64,000 nucleotides of DNA from UBA5336 sp964506685. Its GTDB lineage: Bacteria; Pseudomonadota; Alphaproteobacteria; Caulobacterales; Hyphomonadaceae. Location: the NCBI GenBank assembly GCA_964506685.1, contig CAZDMQ010000004.1, positions 23,546 through 87,545 of the forward strand, written 5' to 3'. The notes beneath the pieces are model-generated. The model was not told the DNA's origin. It saw only the letters and a list, made by a program, of their open reading frames with translations, and ran no database searches. Shown here one piece after another: positions 44,883 through 53,357 of the stretch (position 1 is its first letter; each line of letters starts with the position of its first letter). The translations under genes and the position numbers were made by a program.

Positions 44883-45434
44883 CTAATTGCGGACCGCGTC
44901 CGTTCCGGCCGTGCGACCGGATCCATCATCACCTTCGGCGATTCGCGGGGCGTTTTCATGCACATAATCGGCCGCGTTCGCGAAATAAGGGTAGGTAAGC
45001 GCGTTGGTGATCCAGTTGGGTATCTTGTCGCGGGCAATGCCGAGCTGCAGGACGTAGACAAAGAACACAATCGCGATGGCGCCCCGGGCGACCCCGAAGG
45101 CCAGGCCGGCCAGCCGGTCGATGGCGCCGATCCCTTCCACGCTCTGGACGTTCTGGGACAGGCGGTGACCGAGCATCGCCACGGCGACGTAGACGGCCAG
45201 GAAGACGGTCAGGATCAGGATGAAATCGGCGGTCCATGACGGGGCTGTCTCGGGGAGCACGGCGGCCAGTGGGTTCCGGAGCAGGGAGCGGGCATAATAG
45301 GCCGACGCCAGCGCGGCAATGAATGCGCCGAGCGTGGCCAGTTCGCGCACGAACCCGCGCGCCACGGCCATCAGCGCCGAGATGATCACGAGGGCGATGG
45401 CCACCGCGTCGAATGGGGTGATGGCGTCAGTCAT
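44883..45434 (-). CDS. cvpA: CvpA family membrane protein
   Basis: This 183-residue protein has four membrane helices (for example AIALVIISALMAVARGFVRE, FILILTVFLAVYVAVAM, GVARGAIAIVFFVYVLQ) and a polar C-terminal tail. CvpA homologues are needed for colicin V production and envelope resistance, and the gene commonly lies directly upstream of purF. The start overlaps the end of radA by eight bases, indicating translational coupling. Confidence 0.93.
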   Translation of the reverse strand: MTDAITPFDAVAIALVIISALMAVARGFVRELATLGAFIAALASAYYARSLLRNPLAAVLPETAPSWTADFILILTVFLAVYVAVAMLGHRLSQNVQSVEGIGAIDRLAGLAFGVARGAIAIVFFVYVLQLGIARDKIPNWITNALTYPYFANAADYVHENAPRIAEGDDGSGRTAGTDAVRN

Positions 45435-46803
45435 GCTGGACGTCCGGTGCGAGGAAATCGACCAGATCGATAAGCCGTTTCACGGGCCGGATCGTCAAGC
45501 CGTCAATTGCCGCGGGGCTGCCATCGGGGACAAGCGCCTGCCGGAAGCCGAGACGTTCGGCCTCCTTCAGGCGCTGGTCTGTCCGCCCCACGGGCCGGAT
45601 CGCGCCGGAGAGGGCAACCTCGCCGAAGAACACGGTCCTGGCCGGCGCCGGATTGTCGGCCAGCGAGGTCAGCAGCGCCGCGCAGGCCGCGAGGTCGGCC
45701 GCCGGGTCCTGCACACGGTATCCGCCGGCGACCGACAGATACACATCGTGGCCGGCCAGGGAGATCCCGCAGCGCGCCTCGAGGACGGCCAGCAGCATGG
45801 CGAGGCGGTTGGAATCCCAGCCCACCACGGACCGGCGCGGCGTGCCATAGGCGCTCTTTGCGGCCAGCGCCTGGACCTCTGCCAGCACCGGTCTCGAGCC
45901 TTCCATGGCAGCGAATACCGCAGCGCCGCCGGTGACCACCTCGTCGGACGACAGGAACAGCGCCGAGGGTTCGCGCGCGGGCGCCAGGCCGTAGGGATGC
46001 ATCTCGAAAATGCCGATCTCGTCGGTCGGACCGAACCGGTTCTTGACCGCCCGGAGGATGCGGAACTGGTGGCCGCGCTCGCCCTCGAAATAGAACACCG
46101 TATCGACCATGTGCTCGACCACGCGCGGACCGGCGAGCTGGCCCTCCTTGGTGACATGCCCGACCATGACCAGTGCCGCGCCGGAGCGTTTGGCCCAGCG
46201 GGTCAGTTCCTGGCCGCAGGCTCGGACCTGCGCCACCGAGCCGGGCGCCGCCTCGAGACTGTCGGACCAGAGCGTCTGGATGGAGTCGATCACCACGAAG
46301 TCAGGCTTCTGGACCTTGAGCGCAGAGAGGATCTTTCGCAGGTCGGTTTCGGCGGCAAGCTGGACCGGGCTGTCGGCGACCTTCAGCCGGCGCGCGCGGT
46401 CCTGGATCTGGGCGGTGGCTTCCTCTCCGGAAATATAGGCGACGTTGAGCCCGTTGCGGGCCAGTCGTGCGGCCACCTGAAGAAGCAGGGTCGACTTGCC
46501 GATACCGGGATCTCCGCCGATCAGGGTCGCCGAGGCCGGCACGATGCCGCCGCCGAATGCCCTGTCGAGCTCATCGACCCCGATCAGCTTCCTGGCAGGT
46601 GCCTCGCTGATCCCGTCAAGCGCGGTAAACTCGACCTGCCCGGCGCGCGTGGCGCTGGTCGGGGCTTTCAATCCGCCCGGCGGCGTTGCAAGCGTTTCCT
46701 CGACCAGCGTGTTCCACGCGCCACAACCAGAGCATTGCCCGCTCCATTTGCGGTGCGCCGTGCCACATGACTGACAGACATGCTGGGTATCGGTGCGCGC
46801 CAT
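45427..46803 (-). CDS. radA: DNA repair protein RadA
   Basis: RadA is a DnaB-like ATPase helicase that promotes branch migration in recombination with RecA. The 458-residue protein shows the N-terminal zinc finger (CQSCGTAHRKWSGQCSGCGA), Walker A in GGDPGIGKSTLLLQV, the RadA-specific KNRFGPTDEIGIF, and a Lon-like C-terminal domain (DVYLSVAGGYRV). The start at 46803 (MARTDTQHVC) immediately precedes the zinc finger; the frame remains open to 46857. Confidence 0.96.
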   Translation of the reverse strand: MARTDTQHVCQSCGTAHRKWSGQCSGCGAWNTLVEETLATPPGGLKAPTSATRAGQVEFTALDGISEAPARKLIGVDELDRAFGGGIVPASATLIGGDPGIGKSTLLLQVAARLARNGLNVAYISGEEATAQIQDRARRLKVADSPVQLAAETDLRKILSALKVQKPDFVVIDSIQTLWSDSLEAAPGSVAQVRACGQELTRWAKRSGAALVMVGHVTKEGQLAGPRVVEHMVDTVFYFEGERGHQFRILRAVKNRFGPTDEIGIFEMHPYGLAPAREPSALFLSSDEVVTGGAAVFAAMEGSRPVLAEVQALAAKSAYGTPRRSVVGWDSNRLAMLLAVLEARCGISLAGHDVYLSVAGGYRVQDPAADLAACAALLTSLADNPAPARTVFFGEVALSGAIRPVGRTDQRLKEAERLGFRQALVPDGSPAAIDGLTIRPVKRLIDLVDFLAPDVQHD

Positions 46804-46921
46804 GGCCCGAACGCCTACCCGGCTTTGCTTGCGAGCAAAAGCCATGACCGTTCGCAATTGCAGCGCGTACGTCGTGGCGCCGACCAGAATTCCGGTTAGA
46901 ATGACGGGCAGTTGCGGATGA

Positions 46922-47350
46922 TTGGATCCTAGTTTGAGCGAATTCTACAGGCTCGTTTATGTCAGCCAGGCGCGGACCGGGCTTACCGACGCCGAGATCG
47001 GGCACATCCTCGATGCTTCCAGCTCCAATAATCACGAGCGGTTCCTGACCGGGTTCCTCACGCTCAATCACGGGCGTTTCATGCAGGTCCTTGAAGGTCC
47101 CGAGGACGAGGTGCGCAATACCTTTGCACGGATCGGAGCCGACCCCCGCCATGGCTGCGTCATCCAGATCGTGGGCGAGCCGGCGGACCGGCGCATCTTC
47201 CCGGACTGGACGATGAACTACTTCCGGGTCGACGGTGAAAAGGGCAACCCGTCCATGCGTGTCCGCGAGGACGAGATCGACGCCCTGATGCCGCCGGCCA
47301 CCCCGCAGCCCTATCTCTACCTGTTTTCCCGTTTCATGACCCAGCGCTGA
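46922..47350 (+). CDS. Stand-alone BLUF-domain blue-light receptor
   Basis: This short BLUF protein (142 residues) senses blue light through bound FAD. Key residues are present: Tyr13 in RLVYVS, Asn36/Asn37 in the flavin-binding helix (SSSNNHERFLTGFL), Gln55 in FMQVLEG, and Trp96 and Met98 in DWTMNY. After the core there are only about 40 residues, so it has no output domain and must signal by protein contacts, like PixD or BlrB. No ATG is possible: a TGA lies directly before a TTG at 46922, and a second TTG at 46934 is the alternative. It is divergent from radA and is the only plus-strand gene between fur and the DUF805 gene. Confidence 0.9.
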   Translation: MDPSLSEFYRLVYVSQARTGLTDAEIGHILDASSSNNHERFLTGFLTLNHGRFMQVLEGPEDEVRNTFARIGADPRHGCVIQIVGEPADRRIFPDWTMNYFRVDGEKGNPSMRVREDEIDALMPPATPQPYLYLFSRFMTQR

Positions 47351-47394
47351 CGGGCCGGGAGGTCCGGATCGGGGGTAGGGGAGGGCAGGGCGAC

Positions 47395-49404
47395 CTATGC
47401 CAGTTCGATCATCACCTCGTCGGCTGCCACGCTGTCACCGCCGGCGACATTCACAGCCCGGACCGTGCCATCGGCCTCGGCACGGATGATGTTCTGCATC
47501 TTCATCGCCTCGACGACGCAGACCGCCTCGCCCGCCTTCACCTCCTGTCCGGCGGCGACATCGACCGACACGACCAGTCCCGGCATCGGCGAAACGATCA
47601 GTTTCGACGTGTCGGGCTTGGGTTTCTCCGGAAGGGTGGCGTGCAGGGCGGCGATATCGGGCGTGCAGACCAGCGCCCGCCGGGTCACGCCCCTGTGGCG
47701 CATCACATAGCCTTCGGTGCGGTCGGCAAACTTCACCGCGACCGGTTCGCCGTCCAGCATGCCCTCGACGAGGTGCGTGCCCGGCTTCCAGTCCGACACG
47801 AAGGTATGGGCCTCGCCCGCGATGGTGATGGTGGCCTCACCGGGACCGTCATCGGGACCGGGATCCAGCGTCACCGGGTAGTGATCATCACCGAGAATGA
47901 CGACCCAGTCCCTGCGGGCTTCCCCGGTCGCCGTGACGCGGCCGGAAATCTTTCCGGCGCGGCGGGCGAACGTGCCATGCACGAAGGCCGAGGCGACGAT
48001 CAGGGCCCGTCGCTGGTGGTCGGTCGGCTCGACGCCCTGGAAGCCGTCGGGAAATTCATCCTTGATATAGGCCGTGGTGATGTCGCCGGAGCGGAAGCGC
48101 GGCTCGTCCATGACTGCGGCGCAGAAGGGGATGTTGTCCTGGATGCCTTCGATGTGGAACCGGTCGAGGGCGGCAGCCTGGACGTCGAGCGCCTCGTCCC
48201 GCGTCGCCCCATGGGTGACGAGCTTGGCGATCATCGGGTCGTAGAACATCGAGATCTCGTCGCCCTCGCGAACGCCGGAGTCCATGCGGACCGTGCCGCC
48301 GTTGAGCGGCCCCTCCGCCGGGGGGTGGAACCGTTTCAGCCGCCCGATCGAGGGCAGGAAGTTGCGATAGGGGTCCTCGGCATAGACCCGGGTCTCGACG
48401 GCCCAGCCATTGATCTTCAGGTCGCGCTGCCTGATCTCCAGCTTCTCGCCGGCCGCCACGCGCAGCATCTGTTCCACGAGGTCGACCCCCGTGATCATCT
48501 CGGTCACCGGGTGCTCCACCTGCAGGCGGGTGTTCATCTCGAGGAAGTAGAAGCTCTTGTCGACGCCGGAGGCCACGAACTCGACGGTGCCGGCGCTGTC
48601 GTAACCGACCGCCCTGGCCAGCGCCACGGCCTGTTCGCCCATCTTCTTGCGGGTTGTCGCATCGAGCAGCGGGCTCGGCGCTTCCTCAATGACTTTCTGG
48701 TTGCGCCTCTGGATCGAGCATTCGCGCTCGAACAGGTAAAGGCAGTTGCCATGCTTGTCGCCGAGCACCTGGATCTCGACATGCCGAGGACTCTCAATGA
48801 ATTTCTCGATGAAGGTCCGGTCATCGCCGAACGAGGCGCTGGCCTCGGCGATCACGGCCGGAAAGCCCTCCTCGACCTCCTTGTCGGAATAGGCCACGCG
48901 GATGCCCTTGCCGCCGCCGCCCGCCGACGCCTTGATCATCACCGGGTAGCCGATCTCGCGCGAGATCTTCACGGCCTCCTCTGTGCTGGCGATGAGGCCC
49001 ATGTGGCCCGGAACGGTCGACACGCCGGCCTCGGCAGCGAGCTTCTTGGAGCTGATCTTGTCGCCCATCGCCTCGATCGCCCCGGGATTGGGACCGATGA
49101 AGGTGATCTTCTCGTCGGCCAGCCGCTGTGCAAAGGCCGGGTTCTCCGACAGGAAGCCGAAGCCCGGATGCACCGCTTCGGCGCCGGTCTGCCGCACGGC
49201 ATCGACGATCTTGTCCATGTCCAGATAGGACTGCGCTGCCGGTGGCGGTCCGATATGCACCGCCTCGTCCGCCATCTCGACCGCAAGCGACCCTGCATCG
49301 GCGTCGGAATACACGACGACGGTCTTCACGCCGAGCCGCTGGCAGGTCCTGATGACCCGCACCGCGATCTCGCCCCTGTTTGCGATCAGGATTTTCTCGA
49401 ACAT
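47395..49404 (-). CDS. Acetyl/propionyl-CoA carboxylase biotin-containing alpha subunit
   Basis: This 669-residue biotin carboxylase subunit is of the PccA/MccA/AccA3 type. Domains are biotin carboxylase (MFEKILIANRGEIAVRVIR; ATP-grasp loop KASAGGGGKGIRVA; FLEMNTRLQVEHPVTE), a BT linker domain (about 480-590), and a C-terminal biotinyl domain with VVEAMKMQN. Propionyl-CoA carboxylase is most likely given length and domain order, but the beta subunit, which would settle this, is not adjacent. The ribosome-binding site is weak. Confidence 0.93.
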   Translation of the reverse strand: MFEKILIANRGEIAVRVIRTCQRLGVKTVVVYSDADAGSLAVEMADEAVHIGPPPAAQSYLDMDKIVDAVRQTGAEAVHPGFGFLSENPAFAQRLADEKITFIGPNPGAIEAMGDKISSKKLAAEAGVSTVPGHMGLIASTEEAVKISREIGYPVMIKASAGGGGKGIRVAYSDKEVEEGFPAVIAEASASFGDDRTFIEKFIESPRHVEIQVLGDKHGNCLYLFERECSIQRRNQKVIEEAPSPLLDATTRKKMGEQAVALARAVGYDSAGTVEFVASGVDKSFYFLEMNTRLQVEHPVTEMITGVDLVEQMLRVAAGEKLEIRQRDLKINGWAVETRVYAEDPYRNFLPSIGRLKRFHPPAEGPLNGGTVRMDSGVREGDEISMFYDPMIAKLVTHGATRDEALDVQAAALDRFHIEGIQDNIPFCAAVMDEPRFRSGDITTAYIKDEFPDGFQGVEPTDHQRRALIVASAFVHGTFARRAGKISGRVTATGEARRDWVVILGDDHYPVTLDPGPDDGPGEATITIAGEAHTFVSDWKPGTHLVEGMLDGEPVAVKFADRTEGYVMRHRGVTRRALVCTPDIAALHATLPEKPKPDTSKLIVSPMPGLVVSVDVAAGQEVKAGEAVCVVEAMKMQNIIRAEADGTVRAVNVAGGDSVAADEVMIELA

Positions 49405-49517
49405 TCTGGCCCCGGCTGCTGCTTATTGTTCTGTGATTCTGCTGCCGTGAGTTAGAGGCCGGGAGCGAACTTGTCCATCATTGCACGCCCTGCCGCTTCA
49501 CAGGTTGCAATGAGGGG

Positions 49518-50564
49518 TCAGGCCAGGGCGACAAGAGCGGCCGTGAATCCCGGCAAGTGCCGGTCCAGCAACCGGACCAGCGCGCGCTCGGCCGGCGAGA
49601 CCGACGCGGACACGTCCCGGTCCCAGCCAAGCCTGTCCAGGACCCACTGACCGCCTGTCTCTGAAGACCCGGCGGCCTGGCGACCCGACACCTCGAGAAG
49701 CGAAGCGCGCGCCGTCTCTGCCCTTGTTCGATCGCCGGTCATGCGTTCGAACCCCGAGTCCTTGCCGAGCGCTTCGGCCATGGCCGACAGCGCCTGCCGG
49801 ACAGGGCGCGCCGTATCGGCAAGCCAGGGCTCGCGTTGCAACAGGTCCAGGGCCGTTTCCGGCGCCGGATGCGCCGTCGCCAGAAGGTGATTGGCGACCG
49901 CACGGGCAAGCAGATCGTTCCACGCCGTATCATTCGCGGCAAAGCCGATCGTGTCGTTCAGGCGGAGCAGGGTGGCGGCCTCGAACCGGCCTATCCAGTC
50001 CTCACCCCCATCGGGGCGAGCCAGCAAGACCTCGCGAAGGCGTTGAACAGCCGCGGCATCGGCCTGGCCCTGCGCGGCAATCGAGCCGGCGAGGCTGGAG
50101 AGCGTAAACCGGAAGAGACGCTGGGGAACTCCATCGGCCCGGCGGCACAGCCCGACCAGCAGGTCGATCCCCGTGGCATCGACCGGGCGGTCCTCGAGGT
50201 GGCAGGCCCCAATGGAGCGGGCCCCGACGGAGCGGGTGACTGCGCTGGCTTCGCTGCCGTTCGGCTCCCGGACCGGTCCACCGAGCTGGCCAATCAGCCA
50301 GTCGGCGCCGGTCTCGCTGATCCGTCCCGGCGTCTCCGCCAGTGGGCCGAGGAGAAAGTCGCAGATGGCACCCAAGAAGCTCTGACGCCACTGCCGGTCA
50401 GCGTGCCGGAACCGGCGGCTGAGCGTGAACAGGCTCTCGGCTTCTCGGGTTGAACCGACACCTTCGGCATGGATGTCCCTGACCAACGTGCGCGCCTGGC
50501 TTTCAGTCGCCTCGCCCAGCGTTTCGAGCCGGTCCAGCAGGGCCTGGCTGCGCGCATCGTCCAT
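49518..50564 (-). CDS. Hypothetical helical protein
   Basis: I do not recognise this 348-residue soluble protein. It is almost wholly alpha-helical in character, with regularly spaced Leu and Ala, and has no signal peptide, membrane segment, Cys cluster or nucleotide-binding motif. Segments such as SLFTLSRRFRHADRQWRQSFLG (residues about 44-65) and LLVGLCRRADGVPQRLFRFTL suggest stacked helical repeats. AGGAG lies nine bases before the ATG. It is divergent from the DUF805 gene across a 193-base AT-richer promoter region. Confidence 0.75.
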   Translation of the reverse strand: MDDARSQALLDRLETLGEATESQARTLVRDIHAEGVGSTREAESLFTLSRRFRHADRQWRQSFLGAICDFLLGPLAETPGRISETGADWLIGQLGGPVREPNGSEASAVTRSVGARSIGACHLEDRPVDATGIDLLVGLCRRADGVPQRLFRFTLSSLAGSIAAQGQADAAAVQRLREVLLARPDGGEDWIGRFEAATLLRLNDTIGFAANDTAWNDLLARAVANHLLATAHPAPETALDLLQREPWLADTARPVRQALSAMAEALGKDSGFERMTGDRTRAETARASLLEVSGRQAAGSSETGGQWVLDRLGWDRDVSASVSPAERALVRLLDRHLPGFTAALVALA

Positions 50565-50757
50565 GAAACGTGGCTCCTGACAGCATTCAAAGCAATCGGT
50601 TCATGTTAACGCCAGCGTGTTTTGATCGCGTTAATGCCTTGCCGCGACGGTCTGCACGCCGTCCCCCATGAAGCTGCGACCGATTTCGTCTTATCGAATA
50701 TTGATAAAAATCCCGACACCGGTTATGCCAACCCAAATACTGCCTGGATCGTCGACC

Positions 50758-51282
50758 ATGCCCCTGAAATCTCTTATCTTCTCGGCCAGAGGACGCATCG
50801 GCCCGCGCGACTTCCTGCGCGGCGTGATCGTCCTGCTTGCCGTGACCATCGTGAACCAGGTCCTCGGTGTCTATGGCGGTGTCGCCTTTGCCCCGGTGTC
50901 GCTGATCGTGAGCCTCGGCCTGCTTTACGGCTATGTCTGCGTCTACGGAAAGCGCCTGCATGACCGGGGATTGTCGGCCTGGCTCTTCATTCCGGCCTTC
51001 ATTGCCTATCTCCTCCTCGACATGATCTTCCAGTCGCTGATGACGCCGGTGCTGGCGCCCGGCGCCGCCGAGCTGCAAGCCGGCATGGCCGACATGATCA
51101 GCCGGGGACGGCTCGAGGATGCCGTCGTGTTCATGCAGGATCTTGCGCGCGAGATCCTTTTTACCGCCCTGCTTTCGGGGATCCTTGTCAATGCCATCCT
51201 CGCCGCAATCCTGGCCCGGCTCCGGTCCGAACCCGGCGTCAACCCCTATGGTCCGCCGCCGCCGGACGCCACCGGATCCTGA
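50758..51282 (+). CDS. DUF805 family membrane protein
   Basis: A 174-residue protein of the DUF805 family, small membrane proteins often found as accessory or stress-related genes. The starting motif (LIFSARGRIGPRDFLRG) and RLHDRGLSAWLFIPAFIAYL are hallmarks. Three or four membrane helices are visible and the tail is proline-rich (NPYGPPPP). The start at 50758 puts the conserved motif near the N-terminus. The upstream region has an imperfect dyad in an AT-rich stretch (tatcgaatattgataaaaat, 50694-50713), possibly part of its promoter. The next gene starts 15 bases past the stop. Confidence 0.88.
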   Translation: MPLKSLIFSARGRIGPRDFLRGVIVLLAVTIVNQVLGVYGGVAFAPVSLIVSLGLLYGYVCVYGKRLHDRGLSAWLFIPAFIAYLLLDMIFQSLMTPVLAPGAAELQAGMADMISRGRLEDAVVFMQDLAREILFTALLSGILVNAILAAILARLRSEPGVNPYGPPPPDATGS

Positions 51283-51297
51283 AGCGAAAGCCATTCC

Positions 51298-52041
51298 ATG
51301 ACCGAGACCGCACCTGTCGACCCCCATCGTCCCTGGATAGATGATCCCGCTGATGCGCCAGCCAGCATGCAGTGGCTGCCCTCTCTGCTTGACCCGCTGG
51401 GAGAGACATCAAGGCTGCATTTCACAAGGGCCTGGACGCTGCTCTTCTTCGCGCGCCTGCTGGTGTTCGTGGGGCCGGTCATCGCGGTGGCGCTGCTGGC
51501 TGCAGCGGGCGCGAAGGAGCCAGCATCCTACGGGCCACCGGTCTGGTTCTTCCCGCTTTTCCTCGTGGTCACGGCATTGATGTCGACCGTGCTGCATATC
51601 CGGCGACTCAGCAATGCGAAGCGCAGCCCGCTCTGGGCCGTGCTGGTAATGGTGCCCGTGCTCGTCGGGTTTGCCGGCTTCATCGCGGGCGGGATGCAGG
51701 GGACCGCGCAGTACCGGGAGGCTCTGGACCAGTTGCACAATCCGGCCCCGCCGGCAGCCATGGACCGCACCGATCCAACCGGTGACACGTCCGCTGTGGC
51801 GGATGAAACCGGCGAGGGCGAGCGCGCGTCCCGCGAGGAACGGCTCGACCCGACAAAGGTTTCTGCGCGCGAACATGCATTCAGGACGGCCCTTTCCATG
51901 GCGCAGCTCGCCTGGGCGGGTCCGAGTTTCCTCGTGATGCTGTGGAGTCTGCTCTGGGTGGGACGCCTGCCGAATGGCGGCGGAACGATAGATGGCCGGC
52001 TGGCCCGCATGCGCGCTGAGCAGCTGACCGAGCGGTTCTAG
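51298..52041 (+). CDS. Hypothetical membrane protein
   Basis: I do not recognise this 247-residue protein. It has about four membrane segments (LLFFARLLVFVGPVIAVALL, VWFFPLFLVVTALMSTV, LWAVLVMVPVLVGFAGFIAG, MAQLAWAGPSFLVMLWSLLW), with an acidic hydrophilic region of about 60 residues between the third and fourth. It is probably cotranscribed with the DUF805 gene. Its TAG stop (52039-52041) lies inside the dispersed repeat, so the C-terminus may have been defined by the repeat's arrival. Confidence 0.75.
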   Translation: MTETAPVDPHRPWIDDPADAPASMQWLPSLLDPLGETSRLHFTRAWTLLFFARLLVFVGPVIAVALLAAAGAKEPASYGPPVWFFPLFLVVTALMSTVLHIRRLSNAKRSPLWAVLVMVPVLVGFAGFIAGGMQGTAQYREALDQLHNPAPPAAMDRTDPTGDTSAVADETGEGERASREERLDPTKVSAREHAFRTALSMAQLAWAGPSFLVMLWSLLWVGRLPNGGGTIDGRLARMRAEQLTERF

Positions 52042-52144
52042 CGCAGTTTCAAGCGAAGTGGGCACCGGTTCGCGTCAGGAAAATGCGCAAAGACAGAAAG
52101 CTGGCGCATCTTCGTCGACGCTGAATGAGAGGACGATGCGCTAG
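52038..52144 (+). repeat. Dispersed ~105-bp repeat with inverted ends, copy A
   Basis: The copy runs from ctagcgcagtttcaagcgaa through gtgggcaccggttcgcgtc and cttcgtcgacgctgaatgag to gatgcgctag. The ends are inverted (ctagcgca / tgcgctag, with a short offset). It exactly fills the gap between two convergent genes: ctag at one end gives the stop of the upstream membrane-protein gene, and ctag at the other end gives the stop of lipB. It matches the copy at 29966-30070 closely and the copy at 57351-57456 more loosely. Confidence 0.88.
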
Positions 52145-52908
52145 CCCTGACCCTCTCTTGCCGCGCCGGGCCTGGCGATCCGGCCGGGCGCTGTCGTCAG
52201 CTCCGGCGGTGCGGTGGTCACAGTTCTGGTTGCAAACACCTCTTCGAAGGCTGAGCGAAGCGTTGTGTCGACCTCTGCCATGCTGATGACGTGGCCGAGA
52301 TCGAGCAGGCTGGTCACCCCGAAGCGTGGATCGCGGATCCCGCATGGCGTGATACCGCCGAAGTGCGACAGGTCGGGCTCCACATTGAGGGCGATGCCGT
52401 GAAAGCTCACCCAGCGCTTCAGGCGGATGCCGATGGCCGCGATCTTGTCCTCGCGCAGTCCGCTGCCGGGGCGGGTCCTGTCGACCCAGACGCCGACCCG
52501 GCCCTCGCGCGTGCCGGCCTCGACATTGAATCCGGCCAGCGCGGCGATGATCCAGGCTTCCAGCGTCTCGACGAAGGCCCGCACATCGCGTCCGCGCCGG
52601 GCCACGTCCAGCATCACATACGCGACCCGCTGGCCGGGCCCATGATAGGTGTATTCCCCACCCCGACCGGTCCTGTGCACGGGGAACCTGTCCCGGTCGA
52701 GCAGGTCGCCTGCGCGGGCGCTGGTACCGGCCGTGAACAGCGGTGGATGCTCGACCAGCCAGACTAGCTCCGGCGCGCCGCTCTCCCTGATCGCGCGCGC
52801 GCGCATCTCCATCGCCAGGACAGCCGGCTCATAGGGCGTGAGCCCCTCGGAAATGGCCCAGTGCACATCCGGAGCCGAAATACGATCAAGGTGGTCGGGA
52901 ACGGACAT
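52141..52908 (-). CDS. lipB: Octanoyl-[acyl-carrier-protein]:protein N-octanoyltransferase
   Basis: LipB moves octanoyl from ACP to lipoyl domains of 2-oxoacid dehydrogenases and the glycine cleavage H protein. The 255-residue enzyme shows RTGRGGEYTYHGPGQRVAY, the catalytic Lys in KIAAIGIRLKRWVS, and the catalytic Cys in GGITPCGI. The C-terminal tail of about 25 residues beyond the core is variable and its stop codon is within the dispersed repeat. The ATG at 52908 is preferred over a GTG at 52914. Confidence 0.94.
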   Translation of the reverse strand: MSVPDHLDRISAPDVHWAISEGLTPYEPAVLAMEMRARAIRESGAPELVWLVEHPPLFTAGTSARAGDLLDRDRFPVHRTGRGGEYTYHGPGQRVAYVMLDVARRGRDVRAFVETLEAWIIAALAGFNVEAGTREGRVGVWVDRTRPGSGLREDKIAAIGIRLKRWVSFHGIALNVEPDLSHFGGITPCGIRDPRFGVTSLLDLGHVISMAEVDTTLRSAFEEVFATRTVTTAPPELTTAPGRIARPGAAREGQG

Positions 52909-52986
52909 AACCACACTATAAGCATGATTTCAGGGCTTCACAGGGTCCGCCTGAGCCATTATAGCGGCGGTTCGCTGACGAACCGT

Positions 52987-53071
52987 GCGGTCGTGGCGGA
53001 ACTGGTAGACGCGCAGCGTTGAGGTCGCTGTGGGGCAACCCGTGGAGGTTCGAGTCCTCTCGACCGCACCA
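52987..53071 (+). tRNA. tRNA-Leu (anticodon GAG)
   Basis: An 85-base class II tRNA with encoded CCA. The acceptor stem is gcggtcg/cgaccgc, the D arm contains ggtagac, and the anticodon stem is cagcg/cgctg around the loop ttgaggt (anticodon GAG, codons CUC/CUU). The extra arm is tggggcaacccg, and the T arm has loop ttcgagt. All stems pair, so the gene is intact. Its 3' end is the probable attachment site of the decayed element that follows. Confidence 0.96.
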
Positions 53072-53130
53072 TTTTTCTCAAGTCAGATTTCTTACAGTAC
53101 AAAAATTTTATTGAGAAATATCGACCTCTC

Positions 53131-53159
53131 GGAAGGGTCGAACTCCTCACGCCGCACCA
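53131..53159 (+). repeat. Degenerate duplicate of the tRNA-Leu 3' end (candidate att remnant)
   Basis: The stretch ends cgcacca like the tRNA and shares tcga and tcctc blocks in the same order with the tRNA T-arm and acceptor end (53044-53071), allowing small indels. It lies 60 bases beyond the tRNA in an AT-rich spacer. A duplicated tRNA 3' end just beyond the gene is what site-specific integration into a tRNA leaves behind. The match is imperfect, so it is an old or inexact copy. Confidence 0.5.
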
Positions 53160-53201
53160 GCTGTTCTACAATTCTGGGGCAAATTGGCATTCAATGAGGT
53201 C

Positions 53202-53357
53202 ATGATGAAGCCTGACCGATACTTCCAGAAGCGCGGCCATTCCTGGTACTGCTAACGGCGCGTTCCTGCAAAATTTTCCGCCTTTGACGATCGCGGATCC
53301 ATTTGGCTCGCGCTGGGGACCACCTCCCTCGACCCGGCGCTTCATGCCCGAAGGCCA
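53202..53357 (+). pseudogene. Integrase (tyrosine recombinase) N-terminal remnant with in-frame stop
   Basis: An ATG (53202) opens MMKPDRYFQKRGHSWYC, then a TAA at 53253. The same frame continues with RRVPAKFSAFDDRGSIWLAL and GTTSLDPALHARR before running into transposase sequence. The pattern (KRG..WYxRRRVP, then a short beta strand and LGT.) is that of the N-terminal region of alphaproteobacterial phage-type integrases (DUF6538-like). The catalytic domain is missing. Position next to a tRNA and orientation away from it are those of an island integrase. The identification rests on about 50 residues. Confidence 0.55.

Noticed and set aside
47641..49455. 604-codon plus-strand open frame
   Set aside because: Antisense to the biotin carboxylase subunit.
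50692..50716. Dyad tatcgaatattgata as a transcription-factor site
   Set aside because: Symmetry is imperfect at two positions and AT-rich promoter DNA often gives such matches; mentioned only as possible promoter DNA.
52959..53150. 63-codon minus-strand frame across the tRNA
   Set aside because: Covers the tRNA-Leu in antisense; its RSRGLEPPRV segment is the usual translation of an antisense tRNA, not a protein.
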